24,158 nucleotides of DNA from IMG/VR virus record IMGVR_UViG_3300037963_003152, positions 1 through 24,158 of that record. One strand, written 5' to 3'. Of this stretch, positions 8,867 to 16,818 are shown in pieces (position 1 is the stretch's first letter; every line of letters starts with the position of its first letter). The notes under the pieces are model-generated. The model had not been told where the DNA came from, searched no databases, and was given only the letters and a program-made list of their open reading frames with translations. Both the position numbers and the translations under genes were made by a program. The DNA is from a virus.

Positions 8867-9486
8867 TACCCGATCCAAGTCGTGGGCAATCGATATGGAT
8901 TCAGCGCCTGTTTGACTTCGGGCAACAGTTCCAGCGTACTCAATGCGGCAGTCTGCCCAGCGCTTGAAACATTCGTCTTTCCGATATGCGCGCGCGCTTG
9001 ATACCAGTGAGCAACTTGAATGCATGCCGCGTGCTGGATCGCTTTCGGCATAGTCGATGACGAATATCCGGCCGTGTAAATTACTCGGATCGATCGGCGC
9101 GCGCTTGAAAACGATGAATCTTCTTTGTCGTTTCGCAGAACAATGCGCCCTTCGATCCCGTAAACGATAAAATTGTCAGCTGCGATTTGATCGGTCGTGT
9201 CGTCGTAATGTTGATCGGCATCGTCGAATATCGATGTCACCGATACAATCGGTCGAACAGTCAACTCCAACTCACGACCATCGCGGCCGTCGATCGGTCC
9301 CGTGAAATAATCATGATACGTGCCGACTTCAACACTTACCGAGCCATCGCTCTGTTTCGGGAATCCTAAATATGACGCTGCCATCGCGTCAAATCGGATG
9401 ACCATTGTATCGATCAACGAGTCCGAAGCCGTACCAGATAAAGTCGGCAGATAGTCTCGAACCGTTGATGCATCGACCACGGCCAT
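8866..9486 (-). CDS. Head-tail connector protein (gp6-like)
   Basis: This 206-residue protein begins MAVVDASTVRDYLPT, preceded by GAGGAG with a six-base spacer. The N-terminal helical part (TVRDYLPTLSGTASDSLIDTMVIRFDAMAA, in pieces) is the helical bundle of gp6/gp15-type adaptors that dock onto the portal. It is followed by a beta-rich insertion (YHDYFTGPIDGRDGRELELT, VRPIVSVTSIFDD). The C-terminal helix has AIQHAACIQVAHWYQAR, which matches the alanine-rich helix followed by W-Y/F seen in this connector family. It sits right after the capsid genes, as expected. No enzymatic role is suggested. Confidence 0.82.
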   Translation of the reverse strand: MAVVDASTVRDYLPTLSGTASDSLIDTMVIRFDAMAASYLGFPKQSDGSVSVEVGTYHDYFTGPIDGRDGRELELTVRPIVSVTSIFDDADQHYDDTTDQIAADNFIVYGIEGRIVLRNDKEDSSFSSARRSIRVIYTAGYSSSTMPKAIQHAACIQVAHWYQARAHIGKTNVSSAGQTAALSTLELLPEVKQALNPYRLPTTWIG

Positions 9487-9489
9487 GGG

Positions 9490-9663
9490 CTACTCCTCAG
9501 ATTCTGCGGGAGCGCCTTTCTTCGCCGTTGGCTTTTTGGGTGCCTTGACTTCGACCAGCCACGATGGGATTTCTTTCTTTTCGAAATCCAAATCGCGAAC
9601 CTCACCAGCGACCCAGTGGCATCCCGATGGGAACGATCCCGATTTCGTCGCTTTGACTTTCAT
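9490..9663 (-). CDS. Small basic-tailed head-region protein (57 aa)
   Basis: This gene starts with ATG at 9663, overlapping the TGA stop of the gene before it (ATGA), and ends TAG three bases before the connector gene. Its own last codons supply the GAGGAG ribosome-binding site of that gene. The first 40 residues (MKVKATKSGSFPSG, CHWVAGEVRDLDF, IPSWLVEV) form a small beta-like domain, followed by a Lys/Ala/Pro-rich tail (KAPKKPTAKKGAPA). The W-x-x-GE-x-R ... WLVE pattern resembles the preceding 94-residue protein, so the two may be divergent duplicates. Short proteins with such domains occur between the capsid and connector genes of many phages. The function is not known to me. Confidence 0.8.
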   Translation of the reverse strand: MKVKATKSGSFPSGCHWVAGEVRDLDFEKKEIPSWLVEVKAPKKPTAKKGAPAESEE

Positions 9664-9944
9664 GCCTCTGCCTTTTTCTTGGCTGGTGCCTTTTTCTTGG
9701 CTGGTGCCTTTTTCTTGGCTGGCGATTTGATCGCCTTGTCGACCGATGGCTTTTCAACAGCCTCTGCTACAACTGCCGATCCGCTGACCAACTCGAACAC
9801 ATCTGGAAATGTTTCGAGAAGGTAATCAGCGGTCGATTTCGAAACTTCGCGCTCTTCCCCTTTGAACCATCGCTGCCGAGTCTCCGGCAATCCCCCAGAA
9901 AAAGATCCCAGCGGTGATTCATTTTTGAGAGCGAGTACCGGCAT
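9660..9944 (-). CDS. Small head-region protein with KKKAPA-repeat tail (94 aa)
   Basis: This gene starts at an ATG whose A is the last base of the upstream TAA stop. Residues 1-60 hold a small domain (GLPETRQRWFKGEEREV, STADYLLETFPDVFEL). Residues 70-94 are a repetitive basic tail of KKKAPA units, encoded by three tandem 18-bp repeats. Such lysine/alanine/proline tails resemble histone H1-type tails and can bind nucleic acid, but that is inference here. The W-x-x-GEE-R ... YLLE pattern is shared with the following 57-residue protein. It sits between a putative decoration gene and the connector, so it is probably a minor head or head-tail junction component. I do not recognise a named family with confidence. 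Confidence 0.8.
   Translation of the reverse strand: MPVLALKNESPLGSFSGGLPETRQRWFKGEEREVSKSTADYLLETFPDVFELVSGSAVVAEAVEKPSVDKAIKSPAKKKAPAKKKAPAKKKAEA
9673..9726 (-). repeat. Three tandem 18-bp coding repeats
   Basis: The unit TTTTTCTTGGCTGGTGCC (plus strand) occurs twice exactly and a third time with changes at its end. It encodes the KKKAPA repeats in the tail of the 94-residue head-region protein. Such runs are prone to length change. Confidence 0.9.
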
Positions 9945-10327
9945 TAGACGCGAACCTTACTGAAAGCGCAAACAATATGACATTTCAAATTGGCTGTGCC
10001 TGTCTTGGTTGCGACGAATTTCAGCACATCGGTTGCTCCGAATTCCAAGGCAGATCCGGCTGACGATGTGACAGTCAGAGCCTTCGAAGTCGCAGCGGTC
10101 AGCGCATTACCGCTCGAGCTGGTGTCGTATGATGTCGCAACTGTATCCGAGCCTTGAGTGACGGCGATGACATATTTATTGCCGCTATCTTCAGAAAGCG
10201 CCGCGAACGGTACGAGCGTGATGCTTTCTAATTTGTACTCGCCAGATTGACCGTGACAAATGCCAAGGGTGACAGTTGCTGACGTGTCAACAAAAGCCGA
10301 AACTGTGACTGATTCTTGTACTGACAT
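9944..10327 (-). CDS. Putative capsid decoration / head-stabilising protein
   Basis: This 127-residue protein begins MSVQESVTVSAFVDTSATV. The ATG follows the capsid gene's TAG stop directly, and GGGAG lies five bases upstream of the start. It is rich in Ser, Thr, Ala and Val, with alternating hydrophobic residues throughout (YVIAVTQGSDTVATSYDT, ALEFGATDVLKFVATKTG), which suggests an all-beta fold. There is no signal peptide or membrane helix. A small beta-rich protein encoded immediately after the major capsid gene is commonly a decoration (capsid cement) protein. This is an inference from position and composition, not from a recognised motif. Confidence 0.72.
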   Translation of the reverse strand: MSVQESVTVSAFVDTSATVTLGICHGQSGEYKLESITLVPFAALSEDSGNKYVIAVTQGSDTVATSYDTSSSGNALTAATSKALTVTSSAGSALEFGATDVLKFVATKTGTANLKCHIVCAFSKVRV

Positions 10328-10336
10328 GGAGGCTCC

Positions 10337-11797
10337 CTACGAGGTCGATACGTTGATGGCTGCGTGGACATTTTTCTTCGTGTCCGCGTCAATGGTGAAG
10401 AAAGTCTCGCGAACAGTCGCGACCAGTTGATGGGTTCCGCGAGTGATATCTTTATCGATCTCAACATTGGCTCCGCGTCGCGCGCCGATTCGATAACGAT
10501 CGGTATTGACCAGAAGAACGCAAGTCTTGCCACCACCAGACGAAGTGTAAAGTCCAGTCGATTGCAGATCGTTGTCGATAAAATCGCTGATAATGATCGG
10601 CGCTCCGAAAACCTGCGCGAGCTGGTTCCGGTTTACGATCGTCGGCTGCGGGAATTTTTCCATCGTCAACACTTGATCCATCGATGCCAGTTCGAGCAAA
10701 TAGGCTTCAGGCGAAGTGATCAAAACGCAAGATCCCGATGTGCCATGCGGCGCATCCAACTTGGCAAAGTCTGCGAGCAATGTGGCCGCATCGAAAGTCG
10801 CGCGATTTGTGGAGTTGTTAGCGTACGACGAGCTGATGGCGCGATTCCGCAATCCATACCAAGCGCGCCGATGGTCTGAACTGCCGCCAAGCCCACTATC
10901 TCCCCAGCGAGATCGAATGTTCCAGCTTGAAAGCGCCGTATCGGGATGGGTTCCGGTCGCGCCATTGATAATTGCGTCTTCCTCACCATCGACCAAGGCT
11001 GCCAGAAGTTCTTGTCTTACTGTGGGCAGGACCGCGACAATTGCATCTTCCTCAGCATCGTCAGCAATTTGGGCGCGAACCGCGAAGCCAGTCGCAGTAA
11101 TTGTTCGCTGGGCAGTCGCCATCGAGCTGGATGTGTAGGCCGCAGGATCATCAGCGGCCGCTGCCGCTTTGATATATGGCCTGAAACCAGTCGACAAAAA
11201 TGGCAGCAGAGTTGTTTTCGATGGAAGATTCATCGTGTCGAACACTGCCGCGAGTCGTCGTTCGGATACGAGATTGCGCTCGAACTCCGGCAACAATGGC
11301 TGCGGAATCCATTCAGTTCCAACGGCGCTGGCATCAGCAAAAATACGCTGAACTTCGACCGGAGCCTTCGACGCGATCTCTTGAACTTTCGCGAGGCTCT
11401 TGGGCGCGCCCATCGGAGCGAGAGCCTTTACCATCGTGTATTGCTCGACGGCTTGCTGGAGATCGTTCTGCCAATCGCAGACTGGCGCATCGTCCAAAAG
11501 TCCCGGCATGAAAGATTTGGTTTTAGTTGCCTCGCCAGTTGCTCGAACCGAGCCATCTTCGCGAACGTATTTTTTCAGATCGGCATTGCTGCCATTGCCG
11601 ACGCCAACATCGCGCCGCTCCAACTCTGACATCCGCTTTTGGATCTTTTTCAAGTCCGCAGCTTTTTTGTCGATATTTTCGCGGAGCGATCGGTTCTGGC
11701 GCTTGAGATCTTTTTGCGAAGCGTGCAGATCGTGCATCGCCTTCGCAGCGGATTCCGCAGTTGAGAGGTCGAGTTTTGAGGTCAGGATGTCAGCCAT
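10337..11797 (-). CDS. Major capsid protein, HK97 fold
   Basis: This 486-residue protein starts after GGAGAATCCCC-ATG. The N-terminus has a long charged coiled coil (about 15-64, including LKRQNRSLRENIDKKAADL), the scaffold-like delta domain of HK97-type capsid proteins, normally removed by the prohead protease. A less ordered linker follows (about 65-160). The shell domain then begins near GTEWIPQPLLPEFERNL. Later landmarks typical of the family are FAVRAQIADDAEEDA (spine helix and E-loop side), DGEEDAIINGATGTHPDT, and VFGAPIIISDFI with VNTDRYRIGARRG near the C-terminus. The immediately upstream gene is the maturation protease. The exact cleavage site cannot be read from sequence alone. Confidence 0.92.
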   Translation of the reverse strand: MADILTSKLDLSTAESAAKAMHDLHASQKDLKRQNRSLRENIDKKAADLKKIQKRMSELERRDVGVGNGSNADLKKYVREDGSVRATGEATKTKSFMPGLLDDAPVCDWQNDLQQAVEQYTMVKALAPMGAPKSLAKVQEIASKAPVEVQRIFADASAVGTEWIPQPLLPEFERNLVSERRLAAVFDTMNLPSKTTLLPFLSTGFRPYIKAAAAADDPAAYTSSSMATAQRTITATGFAVRAQIADDAEEDAIVAVLPTVRQELLAALVDGEEDAIINGATGTHPDTALSSWNIRSRWGDSGLGGSSDHRRAWYGLRNRAISSSYANNSTNRATFDAATLLADFAKLDAPHGTSGSCVLITSPEAYLLELASMDQVLTMEKFPQPTIVNRNQLAQVFGAPIIISDFIDNDLQSTGLYTSSGGGKTCVLLVNTDRYRIGARRGANVEIDKDITRGTHQLVATVRETFFTIDADTKKNVHAAINVSTS

Positions 11798-11838
11798 GGG
11801 GATTCTCCGTGCTGTTTTGAGAAATAAATGAAGCGGGA

Positions 11839-12732
11839 TTAATTGTCAATTCCGAGTAGCGCTGCCATCGCTGTTTTCTTTGTTGTTCTGGTTTTCGGTG
11901 GTCTAACCATAGACCGTACGACCGGATCGCTCGCCAATAGATCGAGCATTACCTCGCGGATGTTCCGTCGAAGCCGATAGGATTTTTCTTCGTCGTCGTC
12001 GTCGTCATCTTCGTCGTCGTCATCTTCGTCGTCGTCGAGTTGCGATTCTTCGTCGTCGTCGTGATCTGGGCCATGTTCTTTTTCGTCGCCTTCGTCGTCG
12101 TCGTCACCGAACGCCAGCTCTTCGTCGTCGTCGTACCCATCCTCTTCATCGTCGATCCCATCTTCGTCGTCGACCGGAGCCATTTTCGCGTAAGTTACAA
12201 TGTACGTGTCATCAAGTTCTTCAACATTTATGACGTGCTTTGTAACAGCCTTCAGACCGCGAATCGCGAGCGCCTCGGCATTTGCAGGAATCGGCACAGC
12301 CGAGATTTCTAAGAGTCTAGGTGATGACATCAATGCTCCCTTCTCGCCGTACGCGGGATGGTCTTTGGGTAATCGATTTCTTGGAACAGATTCTCCCGGT
12401 TGAAATCCGACGCTGACAGCGCTGAGATAGCCCTCTGCGAACTGGCGCGCCACAGTCTGCCCCAGCGGATTGTCCGGTGAATCGTCCCATTTGATTTCGG
12501 CAATCAAATCGCCATTGCTCGAGATCTCCAGTCCGACAGTCTTACCGACGGGAGGCAGATCGTAATTATGACCGAACTGCACGACGGGATTATTTTTGTA
12601 ATTTTCGAGATCGGCATCCTTGTCCCAGACCACGATATCCGAATATCGATCTGGATTTCCCGTGCTGGCAATTACTCTGGTCGTCGTTCCATTGGTCTTT
12701 GCCTTGGTGCTAAATGTGCGCTCAATCTTCAT
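11839..12732 (-). CDS. Prohead maturation protease with acidic C-terminal extension
   Basis: The start chosen is MKIERTF at 12732, 11 bases inside the end of the minor head gene; a longer form begins six codons upstream. Residues 1-165 match caudoviral prohead proteases (HK97 gp4 type). They contain VVQFGHNYDLPPVG with candidate catalytic His55, YLSAVSVGF with candidate Ser107, and the following LLEISAVPIPANAEAL with Glu142. The enzyme cleaves the capsid delta domain during maturation. Residues about 187-250 form an extreme Asp/Glu tract, encoded by a GAC/GAA-type simple-sequence run. It is followed by a basic helical end (SYRLRRNIREVMLDLLAS, then TRTTKKTAMAALL). The family is usually near 180-230 residues, so this 297-residue form carries an added domain. 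A scaffolding or DNA-mimicking role is conceivable but unproven. Confidence 0.9.
   Translation of the reverse strand: MKIERTFSTKAKTNGTTTRVIASTGNPDRYSDIVVWDKDADLENYKNNPVVQFGHNYDLPPVGKTVGLEISSNGDLIAEIKWDDSPDNPLGQTVARQFAEGYLSAVSVGFQPGESVPRNRLPKDHPAYGEKGALMSSPRLLEISAVPIPANAEALAIRGLKAVTKHVINVEELDDTYIVTYAKMAPVDDEDGIDDEEDGYDDDEELAFGDDDDEGDEKEHGPDHDDDEESQLDDDEDDDDEDDDDDDEEKSYRLRRNIREVMLDLLASDPVVRSMVRPPKTRTTKKTAMAALLGIDN
11986..12175 (-). repeat. GAC/GAA simple-sequence tract in protease gene
   Basis: A long run of GTC, TTC and ATC triplets on the plus strand (GAC, GAA, GAT codons on the minus) encodes an Asp/Glu tract of about 60 residues in the prohead protease. The base composition differs sharply from the flanking coding sequence. 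Confidence 0.9.
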
Positions 12733-13954
12733 CGTTAAACTCGGGAACAAATGTACATCGGCAGTTTATGTTCATCGCAGCGGCCAACTTAGAATCGCCC
12801 GTGAAACTGCCGGGAGATTTAGCCTTAACTCCGCCAGCATACCAGTAACCATCCGATCCGCGCAGTTTGTTGTGCAATGCGGCATGTTCATCGCGCGCGC
12901 CAGATTGCGCTAACCATCGAAATTTAACTTCGAGATCCGCGTCGGATGCCGCTGACTCCCATGCCATTACGCCTCCCGCATTGACGCTACGAGTCGATTC
13001 AGTTCTTGCGATTCGCAAAGCGCGCTCAGCCGAAAATGCAAAGCTGCCGCTTAATGTCGCTTGCAGTTGGTTCACACTCAATCCCTCGTCGAGTCCATTT
13101 CGGATTGTCACGTTGACCGATGTACGAGTTTGATTTTCGATGTCGCGGATAAAATTGCCAAGGTCTTCATCAACCAAATTGTCAATTCTTTGTTCAGGGA
13201 AGTTAAAATTTTCTGCAAGCGCATCGGGCATTGCATCGGTCGCGGCGCGAATGCTGTTTCGGTACGAATTCGAAAATGACTCTCGCATCGCCTGATCAAC
13301 GGCAGCGCCTTCCAGCTCGATTTGCAGTAACTCGTCGAGCCATGGTTCCTCTCCCTGCCTAATAATTATGTCGGGATCTCGATTAGGCGACGCCATAATC
13401 TGTTTCGAATATTCGCCGATAACCGCAGGCAGTCGTTCGGATATGCGCTCAACATATCCAGCAAAATAGCCCTCGATCGCGGATCGAATTTCTTTTTCAG
13501 TTGGCTCGTGAACCTTTTCGATGAAGTTTCGCCAGATGCCATCGTCGATTGACGCCTCGCGAGTCTTTTGTTCATCTTCGGCTTCCATTTGACCGACTAA
13601 TTTATTCGACCATCCGACAGCTGGATCGCCTCCCCACAGCGCCCATGCGACTCTACCCGGTGACGGAAATCCAGCCTCTCCCGGTTTGAAGCCCTCTCCG
13701 CTCTTGTCGGATTCATGTCGAGCCAGCCATGCGCGCATTTTGACTGCCTTCTCGGGCGAGATATTTTCGCCTTGCGACATTCTGCGCGCCCATGAAACTG
13801 TGGCTGGTGTCAACCCATCTCCGCTGTGGCCCTCTTCATGCCATGCGAGTCCGCGTCGCAATTCGTCTTTGACGCCATCCGGCACAGAAAAATCGATCTG
13901 TTCGTATTTCTTGAATTCGGCCGCGATTGTTTCGTCAATCGCCCTCCGCATCAT
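12722..13954 (-). CDS. MuF-like minor head protein with N-terminal WGGDP domain
   Basis: This 410-residue protein has two recognisable parts. Residues about 30-125 contain ELRRGLAWHEEG, GLTPATVSWARRMSQG, AWLARHESDKSGEGF and VAWALWGGDP. This domain recurs at the ends of phage structural and protease proteins; I know no assigned function. Residues about 300-405 are a phage Mu gpF / SPP1 gp7 head-morphogenesis domain: ALRIARTESTRSVNAG, then WLAQSGARDEHAALH and the terminal NCRCTFVPEF with its paired cysteines. MuF proteins are carried in the head in low copy number and act in head assembly or DNA ejection. The gene overlaps the end of the portal gene by 20 bases and the protease gene by 11. The start (MM at 13954/13951) lacks a strong Shine-Dalgarno, which suggests coupling to portal translation. 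Confidence 0.87.
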   Translation of the reverse strand: MMRRAIDETIAAEFKKYEQIDFSVPDGVKDELRRGLAWHEEGHSGDGLTPATVSWARRMSQGENISPEKAVKMRAWLARHESDKSGEGFKPGEAGFPSPGRVAWALWGGDPAVGWSNKLVGQMEAEDEQKTREASIDDGIWRNFIEKVHEPTEKEIRSAIEGYFAGYVERISERLPAVIGEYSKQIMASPNRDPDIIIRQGEEPWLDELLQIELEGAAVDQAMRESFSNSYRNSIRAATDAMPDALAENFNFPEQRIDNLVDEDLGNFIRDIENQTRTSVNVTIRNGLDEGLSVNQLQATLSGSFAFSAERALRIARTESTRSVNAGGVMAWESAASDADLEVKFRWLAQSGARDEHAALHNKLRGSDGYWYAGGVKAKSPGSFTGDSKLAAAMNINCRCTFVPEFNDED

Positions 13955-15416
13955 CCAGATCGGATGGTGGTTTACCTCCCGCCAAAATTCGACGAGCCTG
14001 CTCTGTTGGGATTGTTGGGAACGAAACTGCGACCAGCGCCATCGCTGCGTCGAACGTAATCAACCCTTCTGCGAGCGTTTGAAGAATGCTCAACAGGCTG
14101 CCAATTTGAGCGCCATTTAATGCGGTCGCTGCCAACGGCTCTGACGCCTCAGTTTCGATTTGATCGTCGTTGATTGGATCTGTTTCTTCAGGCTCTTGTT
14201 GGTCTGGTGATTCAGCTTTCGGTTGCTCGTCACCAGTTATCGGGAGATCGTCGAATCCCTCGTAAGCGGCCGCAACGCTCAACGGGACTCCCATCGCTGC
14301 CCAGTCGATTACTCGTTTCACGCGCTCGCTTCGGCTCTCTTGCAATACCGCGATGCCTGAAAAATCGTGTTCGACATAGATGTCATCGTCACCCCACATT
14401 CTCGCGAGTCGCGTCAGCTCAGAGTCGATCAACGCGGCGCGCCCAGCCAATCCCTCCCAGTACAACTTCATCTGCGATTGGGCTGTCGCGTAATTTTGCG
14501 ATTCGATTCCGAGTCTCACGGGAACGACGCCGAAGGCTGCCATCGTAGCTGACCTGACATAATCGCGGACTTGGCTGAACTCCATCTCTCTTGGCGTGAA
14601 ACTTAGCTTGTCGAACTGCGCCTGCCCTCCGAGAATCAATACGCCTGAACCGCCAGATCGCATTTGGGATTCATAGGCTTGTCGAAGGGTGTCGATTTGG
14701 CGTTTATTCCATAAATCGCCTTCAGCTCGCGGTGATAAAATTCCGCTTGGCTGACCGGTCGACGCCGTACGAGCTGCCAGTTCCGATTGCGCTTTTTCAG
14801 TCGTCAAATCGTGATGCAACGGCTGAACCGCTCCGACTCCCCAGAGCGATGTGGGATCGTCCGACCAACTCGGAGATCGTACGTGCAAAACTTGATCGTA
14901 ATCATATTGGGCATCGGTACTGCCGCCTTCGTAAATATACTTATCCGGCTGCCCATCTTGCAACGGGCTGACCGTCACTCGCGATGGGTGCAGTCGCAAG
15001 AGGCTCATAGGCTCGTTGGAACCAGCGATCAAGATGTAGCAATTTCCGACCAGAACTGCGTCAGTGTAAATTTGCCTGCGGAATTGGATGCCGGATATTC
15101 TCGAACTTGGCTGCCGAAGCAAATCCAGAACCGGATGCTCGTCGAGTTGTTCAGCGTTTTTCCCGCGACCACGGTAAACCTTCAATGGGACTTGGCTCAA
15201 ATCCGTGCTAATTGCCGAGCAACAGGCATATGGAAATGGAAATGCCGCGAGTACCGACAGCGACGATTTCGGATCGTACTGCGATCTGAATCCGTGGTCA
15301 GGAACATAATCTGCCCCAGCGCTGTGTTCGACCTGTCCATCCGGCCGTACTGATACCAATCCGACTGCCTTAAGCAATCGGGCAAATGGGCCATCGCTGA
15401 TTGTAATTTCGCTCAC
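13935..15416 (-). CDS. Portal protein, HK97 family
   Basis: This 493-residue protein starts at a GTG codon at 15416, with AAGGTGG four bases upstream. Landmarks of the HK97-type portal family are VLAAFPFPYACCSAISTDLSQVP near 55-77 (in pieces), the HPVLDLLRQPSS segment near 93-104, the QIYTDAVLVGNCYILI helix-strand, RLHPSRVTVSP, and the C-terminal core VRDYVRSATMAAFGVVPVRLG followed by NYATAQSQMKLYWEGL. The portal forms the dodecameric ring through which DNA is pumped, and it docks both terminase and connectors. The C-terminal 100 residues are acidic and then helical. Order TerL, portal, MuF, protease, capsid is the classical arrangement. Twenty bases of its 3' end overlap the next gene. Confidence 0.93.
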   Translation of the reverse strand: MSEITISDGPFARLLKAVGLVSVRPDGQVEHSAGADYVPDHGFRSQYDPKSSLSVLAAFPFPYACCSAISTDLSQVPLKVYRGRGKNAEQLDEHPVLDLLRQPSSRISGIQFRRQIYTDAVLVGNCYILIAGSNEPMSLLRLHPSRVTVSPLQDGQPDKYIYEGGSTDAQYDYDQVLHVRSPSWSDDPTSLWGVGAVQPLHHDLTTEKAQSELAARTASTGQPSGILSPRAEGDLWNKRQIDTLRQAYESQMRSGGSGVLILGGQAQFDKLSFTPREMEFSQVRDYVRSATMAAFGVVPVRLGIESQNYATAQSQMKLYWEGLAGRAALIDSELTRLARMWGDDDIYVEHDFSGIAVLQESRSERVKRVIDWAAMGVPLSVAAAYEGFDDLPITGDEQPKAESPDQQEPEETDPINDDQIETEASEPLAATALNGAQIGSLLSILQTLAEGLITFDAAMALVAVSFPTIPTEQARRILAGGKPPSDLDDAEGD

Positions 15417-15447
15417 AGTTCCACCTTACCCCTTTCGATTTTTTATA

Positions 15448-16818
15448 TTAACCCACATGCATCTGACCACGGGCCAGCTTGGTGCAGACATATCTCGCTG
15501 CGTCTAACAAGTGATCGGCTTGCGATGGCTTCGGCCGGTCGCGCCCTTCGCCTGTCCCTCGATCATCCCAGATGTAGCTTTCGATCTCACGTATAAAATT
15601 CTTGCAGTGATTAAACACGAAAAACGCTGGGCGCTCAGATGCGTCAGGCAGCAATCTTTCCGCTAAATGGTTGATGCCCTCTCTGACAGAATTCGGCCCC
15701 TTTCGCGCAGGCACATTTGGGATCCCGTGGTCGCGCGCGAGCGCCAGTCTTGCTCCGCGATCTTCTGGGTCGCAAACAATCCATTCAGGCTCGCCGTGTT
15801 TATCGATCAATCGTTGGATTTCGACGGCATGCTGATTGATGGTAGCCTGCGCTCGATAATACTCGTCAACGACGAAAATGCGATCGTCTGGATCCACCTT
15901 GCAGACTACAACGGCTGTCGGAGCGCGAGTTCCCCAATCAATCCCGAAATAGGTCGGCCAAGATGGATCGACTTCGAATGGCGATACAACATTTCGCTGT
16001 CGTTGCCAGTCTTGATAAACGCGCCCTTCGAGAGTTGTCCATTCTCCCTTAGCCCTCGCTGCCCTTTCGTGAGTTCCATACTGCCGCAACAATCTCTCGA
16101 GCGCGCCAGTGGGCAGATGCGGATTGTCGGTCCCGTGGATGTAATGGACCTTTGCATCGTCTGGGGTTTCAGCGATCCATCGGTCGTAAAGCCAAGTCAT
16201 GCCTCGCAGCGGAGTCATGCTAAACAAGATCGAACCATTACGATCAACCAGTCGCATTAGCGCCTCGTTCACAACTGCCTGATCATTTGGCTCTTCGTCG
16301 AACCAACAAAGATCAACGCTCGAACCTTGGAACCCATCTCGCCCTTGGTCGACCGACTTAAAAAGGCAACGACCCCCATCCGGCAGCCTTACTTCAGACT
16401 GACCGAATCCGAACTGATTTCTCCATTTAGCTTCAGGCGGCAGATATTTAGCGATCGCCGGTCGCAGATATTCGCGAGAATCGCCAGAGTCCAGAGCGAC
16501 TGCCCAGACAGTTGACGGTCGATTCGGAATCGACATCGGATCGATCGAATTGTTTCGGCACCATTTCTGGGTCGCTTCGTGCTGTCGACCCAGTAAATGC
16601 GCGCAGACGAATTGAGCGCATCCCTCAGTCTTGCCCGATCTATTACCGCCACAGATAATCGTTACCAGATCTCCCGTATTTTGAAAGGCGCGACGCTGCG
16701 ATGTTCGCGGTTCTGGCCGATCCCACAGTCGCGCGAATGCAAGCGGCGCTTGATTCTTCAGACTCGTCAAGACTTCTTTCTTTTCGATCGCCTGAAGAAC
16801 TTGGAGCGCGCTATTCAT
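15448..16818 (-). CDS. Terminase large subunit
   Basis: This 456-residue packaging motor has both expected halves. The N-terminal ATPase has Walker A GGNRSGKT at 57-64 and Walker B VDLCWFDEEP at 168-177, with the catalytic acidic pair at its end, followed by the coupling motif FSMTP near 199-203. The C-terminal RNase H-like nuclease has FGIDWGTRAP with Asp294, IVCDPED with Asp350, and SQADHLLDAARYV with Asp435, the usual three metal-binding aspartates. The start ATG overlaps the end of the methyltransferase gene by eight bases (ATGAATAG). Length is in the normal range for the family. Confidence 0.95.
   Translation of the reverse strand: MNSALQVLQAIEKKEVLTSLKNQAPLAFARLWDRPEPRTSQRRAFQNTGDLVTIICGGNRSGKTEGCAQFVCAHLLGRQHEATQKWCRNNSIDPMSIPNRPSTVWAVALDSGDSREYLRPAIAKYLPPEAKWRNQFGFGQSEVRLPDGGRCLFKSVDQGRDGFQGSSVDLCWFDEEPNDQAVVNEALMRLVDRNGSILFSMTPLRGMTWLYDRWIAETPDDAKVHYIHGTDNPHLPTGALERLLRQYGTHERAARAKGEWTTLEGRVYQDWQRQRNVVSPFEVDPSWPTYFGIDWGTRAPTAVVVCKVDPDDRIFVVDEYYRAQATINQHAVEIQRLIDKHGEPEWIVCDPEDRGARLALARDHGIPNVPARKGPNSVREGINHLAERLLPDASERPAFFVFNHCKNFIREIESYIWDDRGTGEGRDRPKPSQADHLLDAARYVCTKLARGQMHVG

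Noticed and set aside
8867-9025. Longer start for the gp10-like gene at 9025
   Set aside because: It extends 159 bases into the connector gene; the TAATG-coupled ATG at 8866 is the usual junction in this operon.
10946-11629. Plus-strand open frame opposite the capsid gene
   Set aside because: It is wholly antisense to a confidently identified HK97 capsid gene, with no start signal.
11949-12161. Second minus-strand frame of Thr/Lys-rich codons in the protease gene
   Set aside because: It is a frame-shifted reading of the GAC/GAA simple-sequence tract (ACG, ACA, AAG codons) and carries no independent signal.
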